Source: Acanthosepion pharaonis
Taxonomy: Eukaryota > Mollusca > Cephalopoda > Sepiida > Sepiidae
Assembly: GCA_903632075.3 (NCBI GenBank)
Contig: CAHIKZ030005641.1
Location: 754,501-818,500 of the forward strand
Direction of reading: 5' to 3'
Length of the DNA: 64,000 nt
Part shown: positions 31,892 to 44,001 of the stretch, piece after piece
Position numbering within the stretch: position 1 is the stretch's first letter
Layout of the letters: the number at the start of each line of letters is the position of its first letter
The notes under the pieces: generated by a model
The model's input: only the letters and a program-made list of their open reading frames with translations
Told to the model about the DNA's origin: nothing
Database searches by the model: none
Position numbers and translations under genes: made by a program

Positions 31892-33155
31892 TCAGGTAAT
31901 CCCATAAGTTCTGTCCGAATTTCTGAACGAAATTTAAAGAGTATTTTATAATGTCTAATGGAGCTGAACATTTTTTCTCTGTTTAGATGCATTTAAACTG
32001 ATCAAATTTTATTTTAGAGAACAATACATTTTGTTTGATTAAAACCCTGCTAACATGGAAGTACCCAAGAATCATTTGAGGTACATAATGCTTTATGAGT
32101 TCAAGAAAGGAAACTCAGCAGCCGAAGTGGCTAGAAACATTCACTCAGTTTATGAAGAGGAATGTGTGAATGAAAGAACTTGCAGAAGGTTTGCAAAATT
32201 CAGAGGTGGAGATTTCACCCTTGAAGATGAAGATCGAACCGGACGTCCAGTTGAGTTTGATGAAAAGCTTCTTGAAGCAGCCATTGAAGAAAATACTGCT
32301 TTATCAGTTGAGGAATTGGCAGTGGTTCTCGGTTCAAACCATACAACTGTTCATCGTCATCTTCAACAACTTGGAAAAGTTCCTAAACTTGGAAAATGGG
32401 TGCCACATGAATTGTCTGAAAACAACCTCAAATTCCGAGTTGACATCTGCTCTTCTATCCATTCTCGCCAACTTGTTTCACCTTTTTTAGATGGACTTGT
32501 GACTGGCGACGAAAAATGGATCTTTTATCGAAATGTTAAGCGTCGTAGACAGTGGCTTGGTAAAGGGAAGGACCCCAGCCACATCCGAGAAGGGAACATC
32601 ATGGGCAAAAGGTTCTTCTTTCAATCTGGTGGAATCGCCAAGGAATAATCCACTTTGAATTCATACCACCTAATGCAACAATTAATGCTCAAATATACTG
32701 TCAGCATTTAGAGCGTTTGAACCAAGCTTTGAGGAAAAAAAGACCTGCTCTAGTGAATCGAAAAGAGGTGATGTTTCATCAGGACAATGCGCGACCCCAC
32801 ACAGCAAGAAACACGTCACAAGAGATCGAAGAACTTGGTTGAGAGAAAATTCCTCATCCGCCTTATTCTCCCGATCTTGCTCCTTCAGACAACCATTTGT
32901 TTCGTAGCTTACAGAATTATTTCGAAGAAACAGCTTTTGTAACACAGGAAGAGGTTAACACTGACATTTGTGAGTTCTTCGAATCAAAGCCAAAAGAATT
33001 TTACAGTAATGGAATTAGTAAGCTTGTTAATAGATGAAAGGAAGTCATAGATAACCAGGGAAAATACATTGTTGATTGAATCTGTAATTAAATCTAACAT
33101 TTGGTAACTTGTTTTCTTTATTCAAAATTCGGACAGATCTTATAGCATGACATGA
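31892..33155 (+). mobile_element. Mariner element copy B, both ends present
   Basis: The left end TCAGGTAATCCCATAAGTTC and the right end, reverse complemented, TCATGTCATGCTATAAGATC match over about 31 bp with some differences. TA lies on both sides (31890-31891 and 33156-33157). The length of 1264 bp is usual for the family. It shares its left terminus and coding region with copy A. Confidence 0.92.
32055..33080 (+). pseudogene. Mariner transposase, DD34D, disrupted (copy B)
   Basis: Starts at 32055 with MEVPKNHL. The N-terminal helix-turn-helix region is followed by R-T-G-R-P, TVHRHLQQ and TGDEKWIFY (first Asp, about 32503). The frame breaks after this, between about 32570 and 32640. In the next frame are HQDNARPHTA (second Asp, about 32777) and APSDNHLF (third Asp, about 32884). 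The spacing from the second Asp gives 34 residues, as in mariner. TGA codons at 32840-32842 and 33035-33037 replace tryptophans. It is therefore inactive, but better preserved than copy A. Confidence 0.9.
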
Positions 33156-33157
33156 TA

Positions 33158-33433
33158 TTATTCAGAACAATACAAAACACTTCTTATATAACAAAACCTG
33201 AAGAGAAATTTACAGCAACTAAAAACAAACCCCCTGAAAATGGCTTAAGAAATGGGCAAGAGGGCTTGGAACAATGTACAATATGGATTATTATTTTTGC
33301 AATTCCTTATTCCCATCAAACGGGAAAATATGTAATAATTCTGGAAAAACTAAATAAAATATTAATTAAATTTCCCTTTTCTTTTATATTCAACAAAACA
33401 TGATTGAAAGAATGGTTACTTCCCAAATATACC

Positions 33434-33437
<4 letters not shown>
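33158..33437. other. No gene seen; microsatellite-flanking repeat at the end
   Basis: The last 100 bp, with TATATTCAACAAAACATGAT and GAATGGTTACTTCCCAAATA, are similar to the flank at 22260-22330 inverted, and lead into a (TA)n. Confidence 0.4.

Positions 33438-33496
<59 letters not shown>
33438..33496. repeat. (TA)n microsatellite
   Basis: About 29 TA units. Confidence 0.95.
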
Positions 33497-33498
<2 letters not shown>

Positions 33499-33625
33499 AC
33501 TCTCCCGTCGTATTCGACGTATGATGGTCAAGCATCTCAGTTCCTAGGAACACTCAGCACAAACACCAGCAGATATGATTTGATTATAGTGATGAAAGCT
33601 TTGTGAAGAACCAACCTCTCTTTTG
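33497..33625 (+). repeat. Dispersed repeat Z, copy 1
   Basis: Starts GGACTCTCCCGTCGTATTCG and continues to AAAGCTTTGTGAAGAACCAA. A similar copy is at 36114-36250, and a shorter match is at 52345-52370. Confidence 0.75.
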
Positions 33626-33636
33626 AATATTTGATA

Positions 33637-33639
<3 letters not shown>

Positions 33640-33685
<46 letters not shown>
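33640..33685. repeat. (TA)n microsatellite
   Basis: About 23 TA units at the 3' end of the minus-strand Penelope-like element. Confidence 0.95.
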
Positions 33686-33691
<6 letters not shown>

Positions 33692-33784
33692 AGATATGTT
33701 GGTTAATAAAACAAGGAAAAGGAAAAAGGTGCCAATCATTAATCACAGGACAGAAATGAAGCACGGAGATTAATGTTATTACTC

Positions 33785-33830
33785 CGGAATTTTCGAGCAC
33801 GCCTGTGTCCTTCATCACCGGTGCGAGAAA
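33785..33830 (-). ncRNA. Degenerate hammerhead-like motif at PLE 3' region
   Basis: On the minus strand GTGATGA stands where CTGATGA is expected, and CGAAAATTCCGGAGT follows with a palindrome-like ATTCC/GGAGT. C3 is lost, so cleavage is unlikely. It is placed as in other PLE 3' ends. Confidence 0.3.
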
Positions 33831-34509
33831 TAAACAGAAAAATGGGTAAGACTCACCAACGGTGTTTGTTTTTGCTTGTGTGCACTCGTTGTCGATGGTA
33901 TTATTAGTATAAATCCGATTCCTGCTTTATTTCTCGCTTGCGAAAGTTTTTTGAAAATTATCGGGGTGATCGCATTAGTCTGTTTTGTCTTTATCGGCGT
34001 GGATGGTGGGGGAGTGTGATTTTAAATAAGAGGAAGAAGTTTTTAGGATTTGGGGTGGGGAAGACGTCCCTTATGTGATCAGTATTGATAGATGTGACTA
34101 GATAGGTAGAGACTGAGGAGGAATAAAAAGAAAATGAAAGGGAAAGAAAAGATAGGAACTGCAAAAAAAGAGATAAAATATTTCGATAAAAACTCTTTTG
34201 GAAAACTATAGTCAGAAAATGGTGTGTGGGGGGGGGTAGAAAAAATAAAGAGATAGAAACACGATTGTAGTAATCACAATCCATGAAGGAAAAAGGAGAA
34301 ACACGATTGTAGTAATAACAGTGCAGGAAGGGAAAAAGGAGAAAGGTATCTGCAAAAATAGATGCTTTGTGTGTTTAAGTGTGACAAGTATAAATAATCC
34401 TTAACTATCTTATAAAATTTCGAAATCCTAGGTGTAAAATCAGAAAAATATAGTGGGGGGGGGAGAAATTTCTGTTAAAAGTTTGATTATAAATGTGTGT
34501 GGAGGGGGC

Positions 34510-36035
34510 TACTCATTTGAGTAAACCCAGATCTCTGTTTACACCGTTTATGTAGGAGTTTATTTTCAGCATGTATTTCAACTCTGACTTGCGTCTATTT
34601 TTCCGGCTATCGAACCCAGACGCTAAAAACACGTACCTGACGTCGTCGATGCTGTGACCGGGTTGGTTGAAGTGTACGGATAGTGGAAAATTCTTGTTGA
34701 TGTCCCTAATAATCTTCTTGTGGTTATTGAACCGTAATCGGAACTCAGTTCCAGTTTCTGCCACGTAATTCCCCTTCTCGCAGTTGTGTCAGAAGAGTAG
34801 ATATACGAGATTGGAGTTGTCGCTACTTAGAGGAGGTGGTCTAAATACTATGTGAGTGCCGGGGTGGTGTAGGTGTTTTGAGTGTTGATGTGTTTGCAGA
34901 CCAGGCACCGGGGTTTATTGCATATGACATTCCCATGGTGTAGCGGTGTGTTGCAGATTTTTGATGATGTTAAAAGTCTGAAGTGGTTGGGGTGCTGTCG
35001 CCTCGCGTGTAGACTGTTATCACTAAATAGACTGCTGATAGTCTTGTCTGATTTCATGTGTTGGAAATCTTTCGTTAATACGCGGGAAAGTTTATTTATG
35101 TTGTGATTAAAATAAAAACCATAGAATTCTTTTTTTGAGTTACATAGTTGAGAAGAGTGTTTCTGTTGAGCTTAGAAGATGTGGTAATGGATTCTTTGAT
35201 TATTTTGGGTGGGTAATCCCTATTTAGAAAGTGATTGTAGAGTTGTTTGATGTGTAAGTCGTAATCTTCGTTCTGAGAACAGATGCTTTTAATGCGTAAG
35301 CATTTACTGTAGACTATAGATTTCTTTAGGTTTGTGGGGTGATAACTTTTGAAATTGAGGTAGCAGTGACCATCAGTAGGTTTCGTGTAAAGTGTCATAG
35401 AGATGTAGTAGTTTTCTAGACGTACCATTGCGTCCAGAAATGGAATGGAATTGGTAGAATATTCCAGGGTGAACTTGATGATGTGGTAGAAGGTGTCGAG
35501 GTGATTTTTAAGATCTAGATTGTTCTCTCCATGGGTCCATCTGAAGAAGATGTTGTCTACGTACCTGTGGTAGTGTAAGGGTGCCAGATGGTATCTACTA
35601 AACATATCCTGCTCAAGGGCATCCATGAAGATGTTAGCATAGGTGGGGGCCATTTTCGTTGCCATTGCAGTGCCTCTAACTTGAAGAAAATGGTGCTCGT
35701 TGAACTAGAAGTTGTTATGTGCAAGTATGAAATGTAAAAAGTTAGAAATATCTTGAATCTGGAGCTCGGGGAAATCTCCGCTGCTCAAAAAATTCTTGCA
35801 GGCTAGTATGCCCTCATCGTGTAGAATGTTAGAATATAAGGACGAAACATCCAAAGTCACAAGGAGTGCATTGTCTGGTAAATATCCTATGTTACTAAGG
35901 ATTCTCTGGAAATGTGTAGTGTCTTTAATAATTTGAGTCTATCGTCAATGTAACCAGAGATGTGTTATGTCAGGGTTCCTGTACCAGAAACAGTACATGG
36001 TGGGTGGAGCGTCCACCAAATACATACATACAACA
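34510..36035 (-). pseudogene. Penelope-like polyprotein: reverse transcriptase plus GIY-YIG endonuclease
   Basis: Starts with TVSGTGTLT and HISGYIDDRLKLL in one frame, with a stop between. After a frame shift come IKDTTHFQ, LVTLDVSSLYSNI (about 35840-35870, the first catalytic Asp) and GTAMATKMAPTYANIFM (about 35630-35680). YVDNIFFRW (about 35545-35570) replaces the expected Y-x-D-D with Y-V-D-N. A stop interrupts the segment before GTAM. The C-terminal part has CNKPRCLVC, then NLVYLLF-stop-HNCEKG and YVAETGTEFRLR, the GIY-YIG signature region. Then comes SVHFNQPGHSIDD, H-F-N-x-x-G-H. Shifts near 35095 and 34850 separate the pieces. Usual role: target-primed insertion. Confidence 0.85.
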
Positions 36036-36054
36036 TACATACATACAGACAGAC

Positions 36055-36058
36055 ATAT

Positions 36059-36113
<55 letters not shown>
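36055..36113. repeat. (GATA)n microsatellite
   Basis: About 14 GATA units. Confidence 0.95.
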
Positions 36114-36250
36114 TTTGATGGACTATCCCGTCGTATTCGACTTATGAGGGTCAAGGTCCTAGGAACCGACAGCCCAGACACTAGCACATATGATTTGATT
36201 ATAGTGGTAAAGGCTTTGTGCAGAACCAACCACACTTTATGAAGGGCCGA
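36114..36250 (+). repeat. Dispersed repeat Z, copy 2
   Basis: Same orientation as 33497-33625, with CCCGTCGTATTCGACTTATG and ATGATTTGATTATAGTGG. It directly follows (GATA)n, whereas copy 1 follows (TA)n. Confidence 0.75.
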
Positions 36251-36299
36251 ATACAGAGACCTGGTGCACAAGGTCCTAAAAACGACCCTCCACTGGTGT

Positions 36300-36400
36300 T
36301 GAATTCAGAGTTGTCCTTCTCTTAGACCAGTTGCTATCCAAGGTTCTAAAAGCCAATCTGTCCTGCTATTTACCCATAGCTGGAGGGAATAGGATTAATA
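36300..36400 (+). repeat. Dispersed repeat W, copy 1
   Basis: TTGAATTCAGAGTTGTCCTT through TGTCCTGCTATTTACCCATA recurs at 44360-44450, and a shorter CCTATAGCTGAG piece is at 62790. Confidence 0.65.
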
Positions 36401-36409
36401 TATAAGTGA

Positions 36410-36481
36410 ATGCAATGTATGTATTCGATTGAATTCGAACCCGGCTCTGCCATTCCTCAATCCGTGCCGCTATCCACTATT

Positions 36482-36482
<1 letters not shown>
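36410..36482 (-). mobile_element. tRNA-related SINE fragment
   Basis: On the minus strand TAGTGGATAGC (A-box, 10 of 11) lies about 35 bases before GGGTTCGAATTC (B-box, 10 of 11). Repeat W next to it is also associated with a similar box at 44480-44560, so W may be the body of the same SINE. Confidence 0.55.
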
Positions 36483-36690
<208 letters not shown>

Positions 36691-36799
36691 TCTGTGTGTG
36701 TGTCTCTGTGTGTGAGTGGGTGTGGGTGTAGTTGTGTGTGAGTTTTCACATTCTATTTTTGTAGATATTGATGTATGCTTGGACTTAGAACTATATTTC

Positions 36800-37724
36800 A
36801 TTCATCGAATAAAATAAAAATGAAATAAATTACAAATTGAAAATAAAAAATCCAGCTATTTTTCTTTCTATTTTTCCTTTATTTTGTTGTTTAAGTATTC
36901 ATATATCAAACGACTGGAACCATCGTATTTTAAACATGAAAGCCACTCTGAATAATAAAACGTCAAATAAATTCATGGGAGCATTGTGAGCTATTTGTCG
37001 GTTATTTTGCCATCGGATCAAATGGCTAAATAATTCTTAATACATCGGCTTTCATTTGTCATTTTACCCAATGGACGTAAAATTAGAGCAATATTTTTTT
37101 CTTTGTCATTATTTCACGGAAAAAATTCGGCGGGAGAACCGGTTGTGTACACATAGATTAATTTCAGATCGAGAAGCGGGCCACATCATAATATAAATGT
37201 TAGAAAAATGATTTTGTGATTCATTACTAGTGAATTTATGACGTCATTCCCTAAACTAAACGGTCTTTCAAGAATAATTACTTCATTAGTATACACTATT
37301 GCTATCAGGAACAGCAGGCAATAGCGTTTTTGATTGCTTGCGTTAGACTGTCCAACATAGAACCATTTTCTCATCGGAAACATTTTTATAATCAGTTCAT
37401 CCCAAGCAAGGGGAGAACGCCACAAAAATGCAAGAGGCTATTAGGAGTGAAAGAGAATGGAAAGTTTTTAAAAGGTAATGGGAGGTGTGCGAATCGGTCG
37501 ATAAGGGAATTTATCTAGTCCTTCACAATCAAATGTTTTCCTTAAATAATACATAAGTGCTGCAAAATGCAAAATAAAATACAAATATTATTCATTATTG
37601 ATTTGATTTGATTGAGTAACGACATGTCAACACCTTATGGGTCATTTAATACCCAAATTTCTTTTTCTTGGGAACCTGGATGTAACAAAAATATATGTTA
37701 TTCTGCTTTCACCATTAAATAACT
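36800..37724. other. No gene recognised
   Basis: AT-rich. An open frame pair at 37186-37518 on both strands resembles nothing known to me. Confidence 0.4.
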
Positions 37725-37804
37725 CAGTTCCCGTGCATGTACATGTTTGTATGGACATAATTACCAGTTCCCGTGCATATACATGTTTGTATGGACATAA
37801 TTAC
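37725..37804. repeat. 40-bp tandem duplication
   Basis: Two adjacent copies beginning CAGTTCCCGTGCAT, differing at one base. Confidence 0.9.
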
Positions 37805-38859
37805 TAGATGCGAAGATATGTGTGTCTTATGTTGTAGTTATTGTTGATGTTATATTTTTGGAATACAGTTTGATTTAAGAAACGGTAGGATATTATATGG
37901 ATTAATGTCATGAAAACGTTTATGTTGGTTGTTTGAGTGTATTTTAAACGGATTTGACTGAAGTGACTATAATTTGTTAGTATGTAAGTATTGTTGGTAA
38001 TTTTATTCTAAATAAATATTGTTGATATTTTTTTTATATGTAAAAATGTATTGCTGATATTTTTACTATGTAAATGTATCATTATATTTTCATAATGTTT
38101 TGTTTGTGGATTCACCATTTACTCGTAGCTGAGACCCTAACAAGGAGGACCTGGGAACAACAGCAATTAAAAAGTGATTCCACACTATTGAAAACCTGAA
38201 ATCTCCCTTTCTCCCGGATGTAGTTTATAGTCAGACCCAAGGCTAAGTTCTCTTGAGACCGTTTCGGTTTTTGGTTTATGATTATATAGACTGAAGAGAT
38301 TAGCAGTAGATCTTAGATAAATTCAAAAATAAGCAAAGCCTGCTGACAACAAATGTCGTATTTATGCTCGTCTGCCAGATTAAGCTAAGTTTGTTAAATA
38401 CCGAAAATAAGATAGAAACAAGAACAAAAGAAAATAAATGAGTAAATATTAACTGAAATAAGTACTTATATAAGCAACGCCCTAACTATTAATTTACTCG
38501 GAAAAATATAGAAAAGAAAAAATTGATTGACGACTTCAGTAATAATAGTTTAAACGAATGCTTAGTTTAACGTACTATCCCAACGATTTTACAAAACTAC
38601 CAATCTCCCGATCAAAAGTCTTTCTGCCGGATGTTGTTTTCTTCATTATTAACAACCCATTTTGGAGCGTATGTTATAAATAAAATTCTCCAATGTTTCC
38701 ATTTGATGCTCACTATTAATAATGCGCCTAATTTATTACAACAAATCTATACTTTCACAGCCTAATTCACTCCTTTGTTTTGCTTTAATGCAGTGCGGTT
38801 AGCGATTTTCAGCTTCTCGTTTTATTTTGACGTACAACTGACATAAGCACCATTTATGT
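37805..38859. other. No gene seen
   Basis: AT-rich with several TGTTGATATTTTT-like short repeats at 37830-38090. Confidence 0.4.
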
Positions 38860-39185
38860 GTGGAGACCCTTCAAGACGTGGGCGATCATGTCTTTCGACA
38901 ATTTTCTGTCCCTCGTAGCTCTAAGAATCCATTGACGCTTTACTATTCACGTATCTCTTCTGCCATCCATTCACACAAGTATATTAAGTCAATTCTTGTT
39001 TCCTTTTTAAGCTCCCTCCCTCACTATAATCCAAACCTGTTCGATTCTAGTGTTAAGCCTTATCTATCACACATACCCTCATAAACTGCGCCACTTATGT
39101 CTTACTAATAACGCTCAGACAAGAAACGTTTCCAGTCAGCCTCTACCTCGAGTGGCTCTAGGTTTTGTATAGGGTGACCTTTACA
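38860..39185 (+). pseudogene. LINE 3' end with A-rich tail
   Basis: Ends CTACCTCGAGTGGCTCTAGG then TATAGGGTGACC and an A-rich run from 39183. The end matches 30000-30040 (minus). The first part, GGCGATCATGTCT, also resembles 40605-40620 in the RTE-like tail. A 74-codon frame is open but not informative. Confidence 0.5.
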
Positions 39186-39283
39186 AAAAAAAATTAAAAG
39201 AAAAAAAAAAGATAGATCCTAACAAAATGAAAGATAGATGGATCTGAACAAAATCCGATGGACAGATATAAAGAAACTGAGAT

Positions 39284-39690
<407 letters not shown>

Positions 39691-39699
39691 TTAGAAAGA

Positions 39700-40190
39700 A
39701 AACGACAGGGAAGTACGTAATAGTGAATCAGTTGAATTTTCCCCATAATTGCCGATGGTATTGAACCGCAAGAGATGAGGTATTGTGAAGCTTAAGTTTA
39801 CTTATATGAAATCGATAAATCGAACAATCAACATTTTTCAAAAAAGATCTTGGAAGAATTAGTAGAAGTGAATTGATTCTACAAGGAATTCGAAGCTGGG
39901 CCCAGAAACGCTGTTCATTCAGCAAGTAACAGTATTTAAGCAAAGAGACACGATCAAGAAACGCATTTTATGCAGGATATAATCTCAATAGTTTCGTCTG
40001 GTTGTTCACGATGTAGAACGTTGGTTCAGCGATTATAAGGTTCACTGGGCACAAGGGTCATGTATTTTATGCCTTCATGCAGAACAAAGGATCGTTTTAT
40101 CTAATGTATGGCAATATATTTTTGTTTCTCCAGCGCAGATTTCCATTTCGTAGTTGAGATATATGTCAATCCAAAAAGGTCATAAATAAT
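39700..40190. other. No gene recognised
   Basis: A short minus frame (39728-39943) is open, but no family is apparent. Confidence 0.35.
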
Positions 40191-40194
40191 AAAA

Positions 40195-40196
<2 letters not shown>

Positions 40197-40242
<46 letters not shown>
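40197..40242. repeat. (TTA)n microsatellite
   Basis: About 15 TTA units. Confidence 0.95.
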
Positions 40243-40499
40243 GTTGCCTTTCATCATTTGTTCCTTTAGAGTAACGCCTTTGTCTTTTATCTTTCTTTTC
40301 TTCTTTGTATAAATATTACTAACACGTCTGAAACAACTATTCATAACAATTTTACTCTCATAACAAGAATTCACCTTTAGAAGTTATTACTTAAATCCCC
40401 TCGAAGAAATATAATGCTTACAACCTTCGCATGAAGATTCATTATAGAAAAATATTTGGTAAGGTTTAAGATAGATAAATAGATAGAAATGGACAAGCT

Positions 40500-40500
40500 C

Positions 40501-40557
<57 letters not shown>

Positions 40558-40558
40558 T
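40500..40558. repeat. (GATA)n microsatellite
   Basis: About 14 GATA units at the 3' end of the minus-strand LINE. Confidence 0.95.
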
Positions 40559-40559
40559 G

Positions 40560-41190
40560 AGCAGACTAAAGCCTCCTTTCTTTCTATGTGCCATGTCCTT
40601 TCAGGACATAGGCGATCATGACTCTCCACCTCTCTCCTTCCCTTGCAGCTCTCAACAAGTTCCTACCGTCTGCTTCTTCCCCCAGACCACATTCTTGCTT
40701 AAGCCCACCAGATATGTCGCGCAATATTTTCCCTTGTCTCTCTTTCTCTCTATTCGACTCGTGATTACCAGATTCTCCAGGCCCTCCTCCCTCATTATGT
40801 GTCCCAGAGACATATTAAGCGTAAGCCTCCTCCTTGTTTGAAAACTCTCTAAGACCTCATCGTTGTTCACACACTCGGCCCATGATATCTATAGCATCCT
40901 TCTGTAGAACCACATATCTGTTGCCTCGTGTCTCTTCTTCATCTTTGAGGAAATCGCCTAACATTCTCTGCCGTAAAGAAGAACAGATGTCATGTAACAG
41001 CTCAATATCCTTTTCTTTGTTACCAAAGAAATCCTCCTGTCTCGCAATACTCTGTCCAGCTCTTCAAATGTGTCCTTGGCCATCCTAATACGTCTACGGA
41101 TCTTAGTGTCGCACTTGCTGTCCTCTGTCAAAACGCTTCCCAGATGTTTAAACTTCCGCGTCTCCTTGATTATCCGCTGCTATGATTTCA
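40560..41190 (-). pseudogene. RTE-like LINE C-terminal region, minus strand
   Basis: Across several frames the minus strand reads D-T-K-I-R-R-R-I-R-M-A-K (about 41085-41115), then R-I-L-S-C-Y-M-T-S-V-L-L-Y-G. Next comes E-A-T-D-M-W-F-Y-R-R-M-L (about 40895-40925), then SLGHIMREEGLENLV (about 40770-40815). These are the I-R-R-R-I, L-L-Y-G-x-E-x-W, M-W-x-x-R-R-M-L and G-H-x-x-R blocks that follow the RT domain in RTE/BovB-type elements. Near 40590 the sequence ends in M-A-H-R-K-like residues. Only the end of the protein is present, with frame shifts. Confidence 0.7.
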
Positions 41191-41610
41191 GCAGCTTATA
41201 GCTTTTACGGTGTGTAACTGCCAGTCTCATAACAGGAGTTATTGGTCATGTCTATAGAGAATAATAGAAAATAATGACGGTGATCTGATTTATTCGTAAG
41301 TTTCTGCTTGCTTTATAGGTCAGTATTCGCGTCTTGGCTAAAAATCCCCAATCATCCAGTCATATTGATCGAATCGATATCTTCAATCTTATCTGACATT
41401 TAAACCTACTGAAATTACTGCTATAATTACATTACAGATTCATTAAAACGATAATTGTTTAATGTACGAACATTTTTTTAATTCTGTCAAACAATATATT
41501 TATGAAATTTATCAGTTCTCAGAAATTAATTTTGAAAAACCATAACGTTGCTTGGAGACAGATGAAATGATAGAAAACACACACACATATTTATATAAAC
41601 TATCAATTAC
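41191..41610. other. No gene seen
   Basis: AT-rich spacer. Confidence 0.4.
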
Positions 41611-41619
41611 CATATATAT

Positions 41620-41830
41620 CATACTTATTATAAAACCCAGGTTGTGTATGTGTGTGTGTCTGTTCGTTTATAAATTGGATCGGATTTCCTACATATTTCA
41701 AACGATTTCAACAAAACTTCACAGGGCTACATAAAATTACCTTGCGGTAGTTCTGACAGTGCCAACAATTGGAAAAACACAATTGTTTTTGCACAAAATT
41801 AATTTGAAAACACAATTCCAGGATTCATTT
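41620..41830 (+). repeat. Dispersed repeat V, copy 1
   Basis: GGATCGGATTTCCTACATAT, then CGATTTCAACAAAACTTCAC and TACCTTGCGGTAGTTCTGAC. Inverted copies are at 54440-54545 and 54570-54800. Confidence 0.75.
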
Positions 41831-41883
41831 AAATTCGTTTTGTTACTGCATACCTATTTTTGCACCCGCTGTATACATGAATA

Positions 41884-41970
41884 CAGAATGCGGCAGAAAT
41901 ACCTCCCACATATACCTCGCTATTTATATTAGTCTTATCATTGTGTGGGAGCTATTTCTGCCGCACCCTG
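41884..41970. mobile_element. 87-bp MITE
   Basis: Ends 41884-41910 and 41942-41970 are inverted repeats, with TGCGGCAGAAATACCTCCCA against TGCGGCAGAAATAGCTCCCA. Related ends are at 62333-62642. Flanks do not show a clear duplication. Confidence 0.75.
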
Positions 41971-42284
41971 CATATATTAAATCATTTTTTTCTTTTTATG
42001 TTGCCTAATTCTCGATAACCGTTATATATGACGTGACCATAGACTTTTTCAAACTTTCCAAAGAAGAACAGGAAGTAGACAAAGAAATTCTGCCTCATAC
42101 ACAGACACACCATATTGGCTCTTGAACATAACTGAGATGGTCCAAAGTGTTTGAGCAAAACCAAAGCAAACATGAACTAATTTATCCAAAATATCGATCA
42201 TAATACGCTACACCTTGTCCGAAAATTGAGAAAATACAATAAAAATAAAAACAGGATCCGGTTCTTTTTTTAATGAAACCTGTT

Positions 42285-42285
<1 letters not shown>
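41971..42285. other. No gene seen
   Basis: AT-rich. Confidence 0.35.
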
Positions 42286-42289
<4 letters not shown>

Positions 42290-42334
<45 letters not shown>

Positions 42335-42372
42335 CTGTGTGTGTATGTATGTGTGTGTATGTATGTGTGTGT
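42290..42372. repeat. (TA)n(TG)n microsatellite
   Basis: TA tract, then TGTG/TATG repeats. Confidence 0.95.
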
Positions 42373-42899
42373 GTTGTTTAAGATTTGCTATATATATGGG
42401 CGAAGAGTGCTCAGTATCAGAGTGTCTGAATATATAAAGAGCGGATGTAGACATCAACTGCATAATGACTGCCAGGTATTTTGCTTCAAAGAATCCCCAG
42501 AACATATGTAGCTGGTAGTCATCATGCAGTGTTCATTTCTATGACTACACCGTCTGTATCTGTAAAGACATATAGACAATAGGTCTATTATAAGACGGAT
42601 AGTGAAAAGATTGCAAATCCTACTAAAGCAAAAGTTTTTCCCAAAAGAAATCAAAAATATGTTCTATTTTTCCAGAAACAACATAAGGCCACGGAAAAGT
42701 ATAATAGCAAAACCTTCATCTTCAGCTTTAGTCACTTCATCTCGGTTTCGTCAAATTCTCATCGCCGTAAAGTTTTTTTTTCCCCTTTTGCCTTTTCTAT
42801 AAATAAATTCATAGTAATTGTTCCGATATGTTTTTCGCTATGTTTCCTAGACTCTTTGAATTTAAGCACAGTATTAGACTGGCGACGAGATCTTGCCAA

Positions 42900-43050
42900 T
42901 TACATGTTAATATGGCGAGATGTAACCGTGAATTATATACTAACTTTTATCGCTTTTCTAGCTCCATGATTTCCCGCCAACTTTAACCTGAAAAATTTAA
43001 ATGCAATGTCATTCGCTGTCTACTGTCCTCCTGATTACTCCTTAATAAAA
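42900..43050 (+). pseudogene. LINE-A fragment, copy 6
   Basis: CGAGATGTAACCGTGAATTA, then CTGAAAAATTTAAATGCAAT and TCCTGATTACTCC. The end with the tail is missing. Confidence 0.55.
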
Positions 43051-43555
43051 TCGATATCTGCTAATTTTATTTTCGTACAGAAACTACGTGTATGCTTTGA
43101 ATCTGGCGATTTTTTTTTTTTATTAATATAATGTATGACACGCCTCTGTTCTCGTGTTCTTTTCAAATCATGTGTTAATTTCCTGGGTCAGATCACATGG
43201 CAGTCAGCCTAGAATTCATTACTCTTTTAAAAACAACCGTACGTTGAAGGCGTTAAGACTATCATAAACCAAAACCTCGGAGCAGTTTCAAATCGTCATA
43301 TGAAATTCCGTCAGCCTGCCTGCAATAAAAAATCAGCAGATAATTATAGATGTTCTGTCAACGTAAGTGTAAGCCTCTCTCGAGACTTGAAAGCCATATA
43401 GAGGCCAGGTCCGTGCCAGCTGAACAATCATATTAAGTATATTGCTGGCAACACTTCTGGGCACAACATGACAGATTAAAAAGTTTACTGCTGCCGTGTA
43501 AGGATCACAACGAAAACTGATCGACATGATATATCTACAATATTTAACCAAATCT
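43051..43555. other. No gene recognised
   Basis: An 85-codon minus frame at 43333-43590 matches nothing known to me. Confidence 0.35.
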
Positions 43556-43559
43556 TTTT

Positions 43560-43930
43560 GAATGAAAATATGCTGCCTAAATATAAACAATCTAAACTCT
43601 ATGATCCATCAGCTCAACACAACACCAACACTTTGAAATTCAAACATAACCTTGTTAGAAGGCAAATTGAGATAGCTGAAGATAAAAAAATTCTCAATAA
43701 AAAGCACAAGAAATCCACAACAAACTACAATCAATCACTACTCCTGAACAACTCATAGACTTAGAGAAATTTACTAACAGGTCTGAAATACAACACCATT
43801 TGAACATCCAAAAAAACTTAATACACTGTACAATGGAACTATACATCTTCAAAATAATAATGACAAGTTTATAAATATCTCTATGAACTAACAAAAACGA
43901 ATTAAAATATGTCTATATTATTTAACCAGA
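43560..43930 (+). pseudogene. Possible Penelope-like N-terminal fragment
   Basis: The plus strand encodes KLYDPSAQHNTNTLKFKHNL and EIAEDKKILNKKHKK, then NYNQSLL with a stop. In another frame TPEQLIDLEKFTNR and Y-N-G-T-I-H-L-Q-N with K-F-I-N-I-S follow. The last block resembles the N/L-Y-N-x-x and F-I-N-L-S segments before the RT in Penelope-like proteins. No RT follows. The evidence is moderate only. Confidence 0.4.
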
Positions 43931-43939
43931 CATGTTTGA

Positions 43940-43996
<57 letters not shown>
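43940..43996. repeat. (CA)n(TA)n microsatellite
   Basis: CA then TA units. Confidence 0.95.

Positions 43997-44001
<5 letters not shown>

Larger units (their letters stand above)
33690..36035 (-). mobile_element. Penelope-like element, 5'-truncated, minus strand
   Basis: From high to low coordinates: RT domain (36030-35100), linker with Cys/His (35060-34860), GIY-YIG endonuclease (34850-34510), then about 800 bp of non-coding 3' region. The last includes a degenerate hammerhead-like motif around 33785-33825. It ends at a (TA)n. The N-terminal part is missing: the sequence begins inside the RT fingers next to (GATA)n. Confidence 0.85.
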
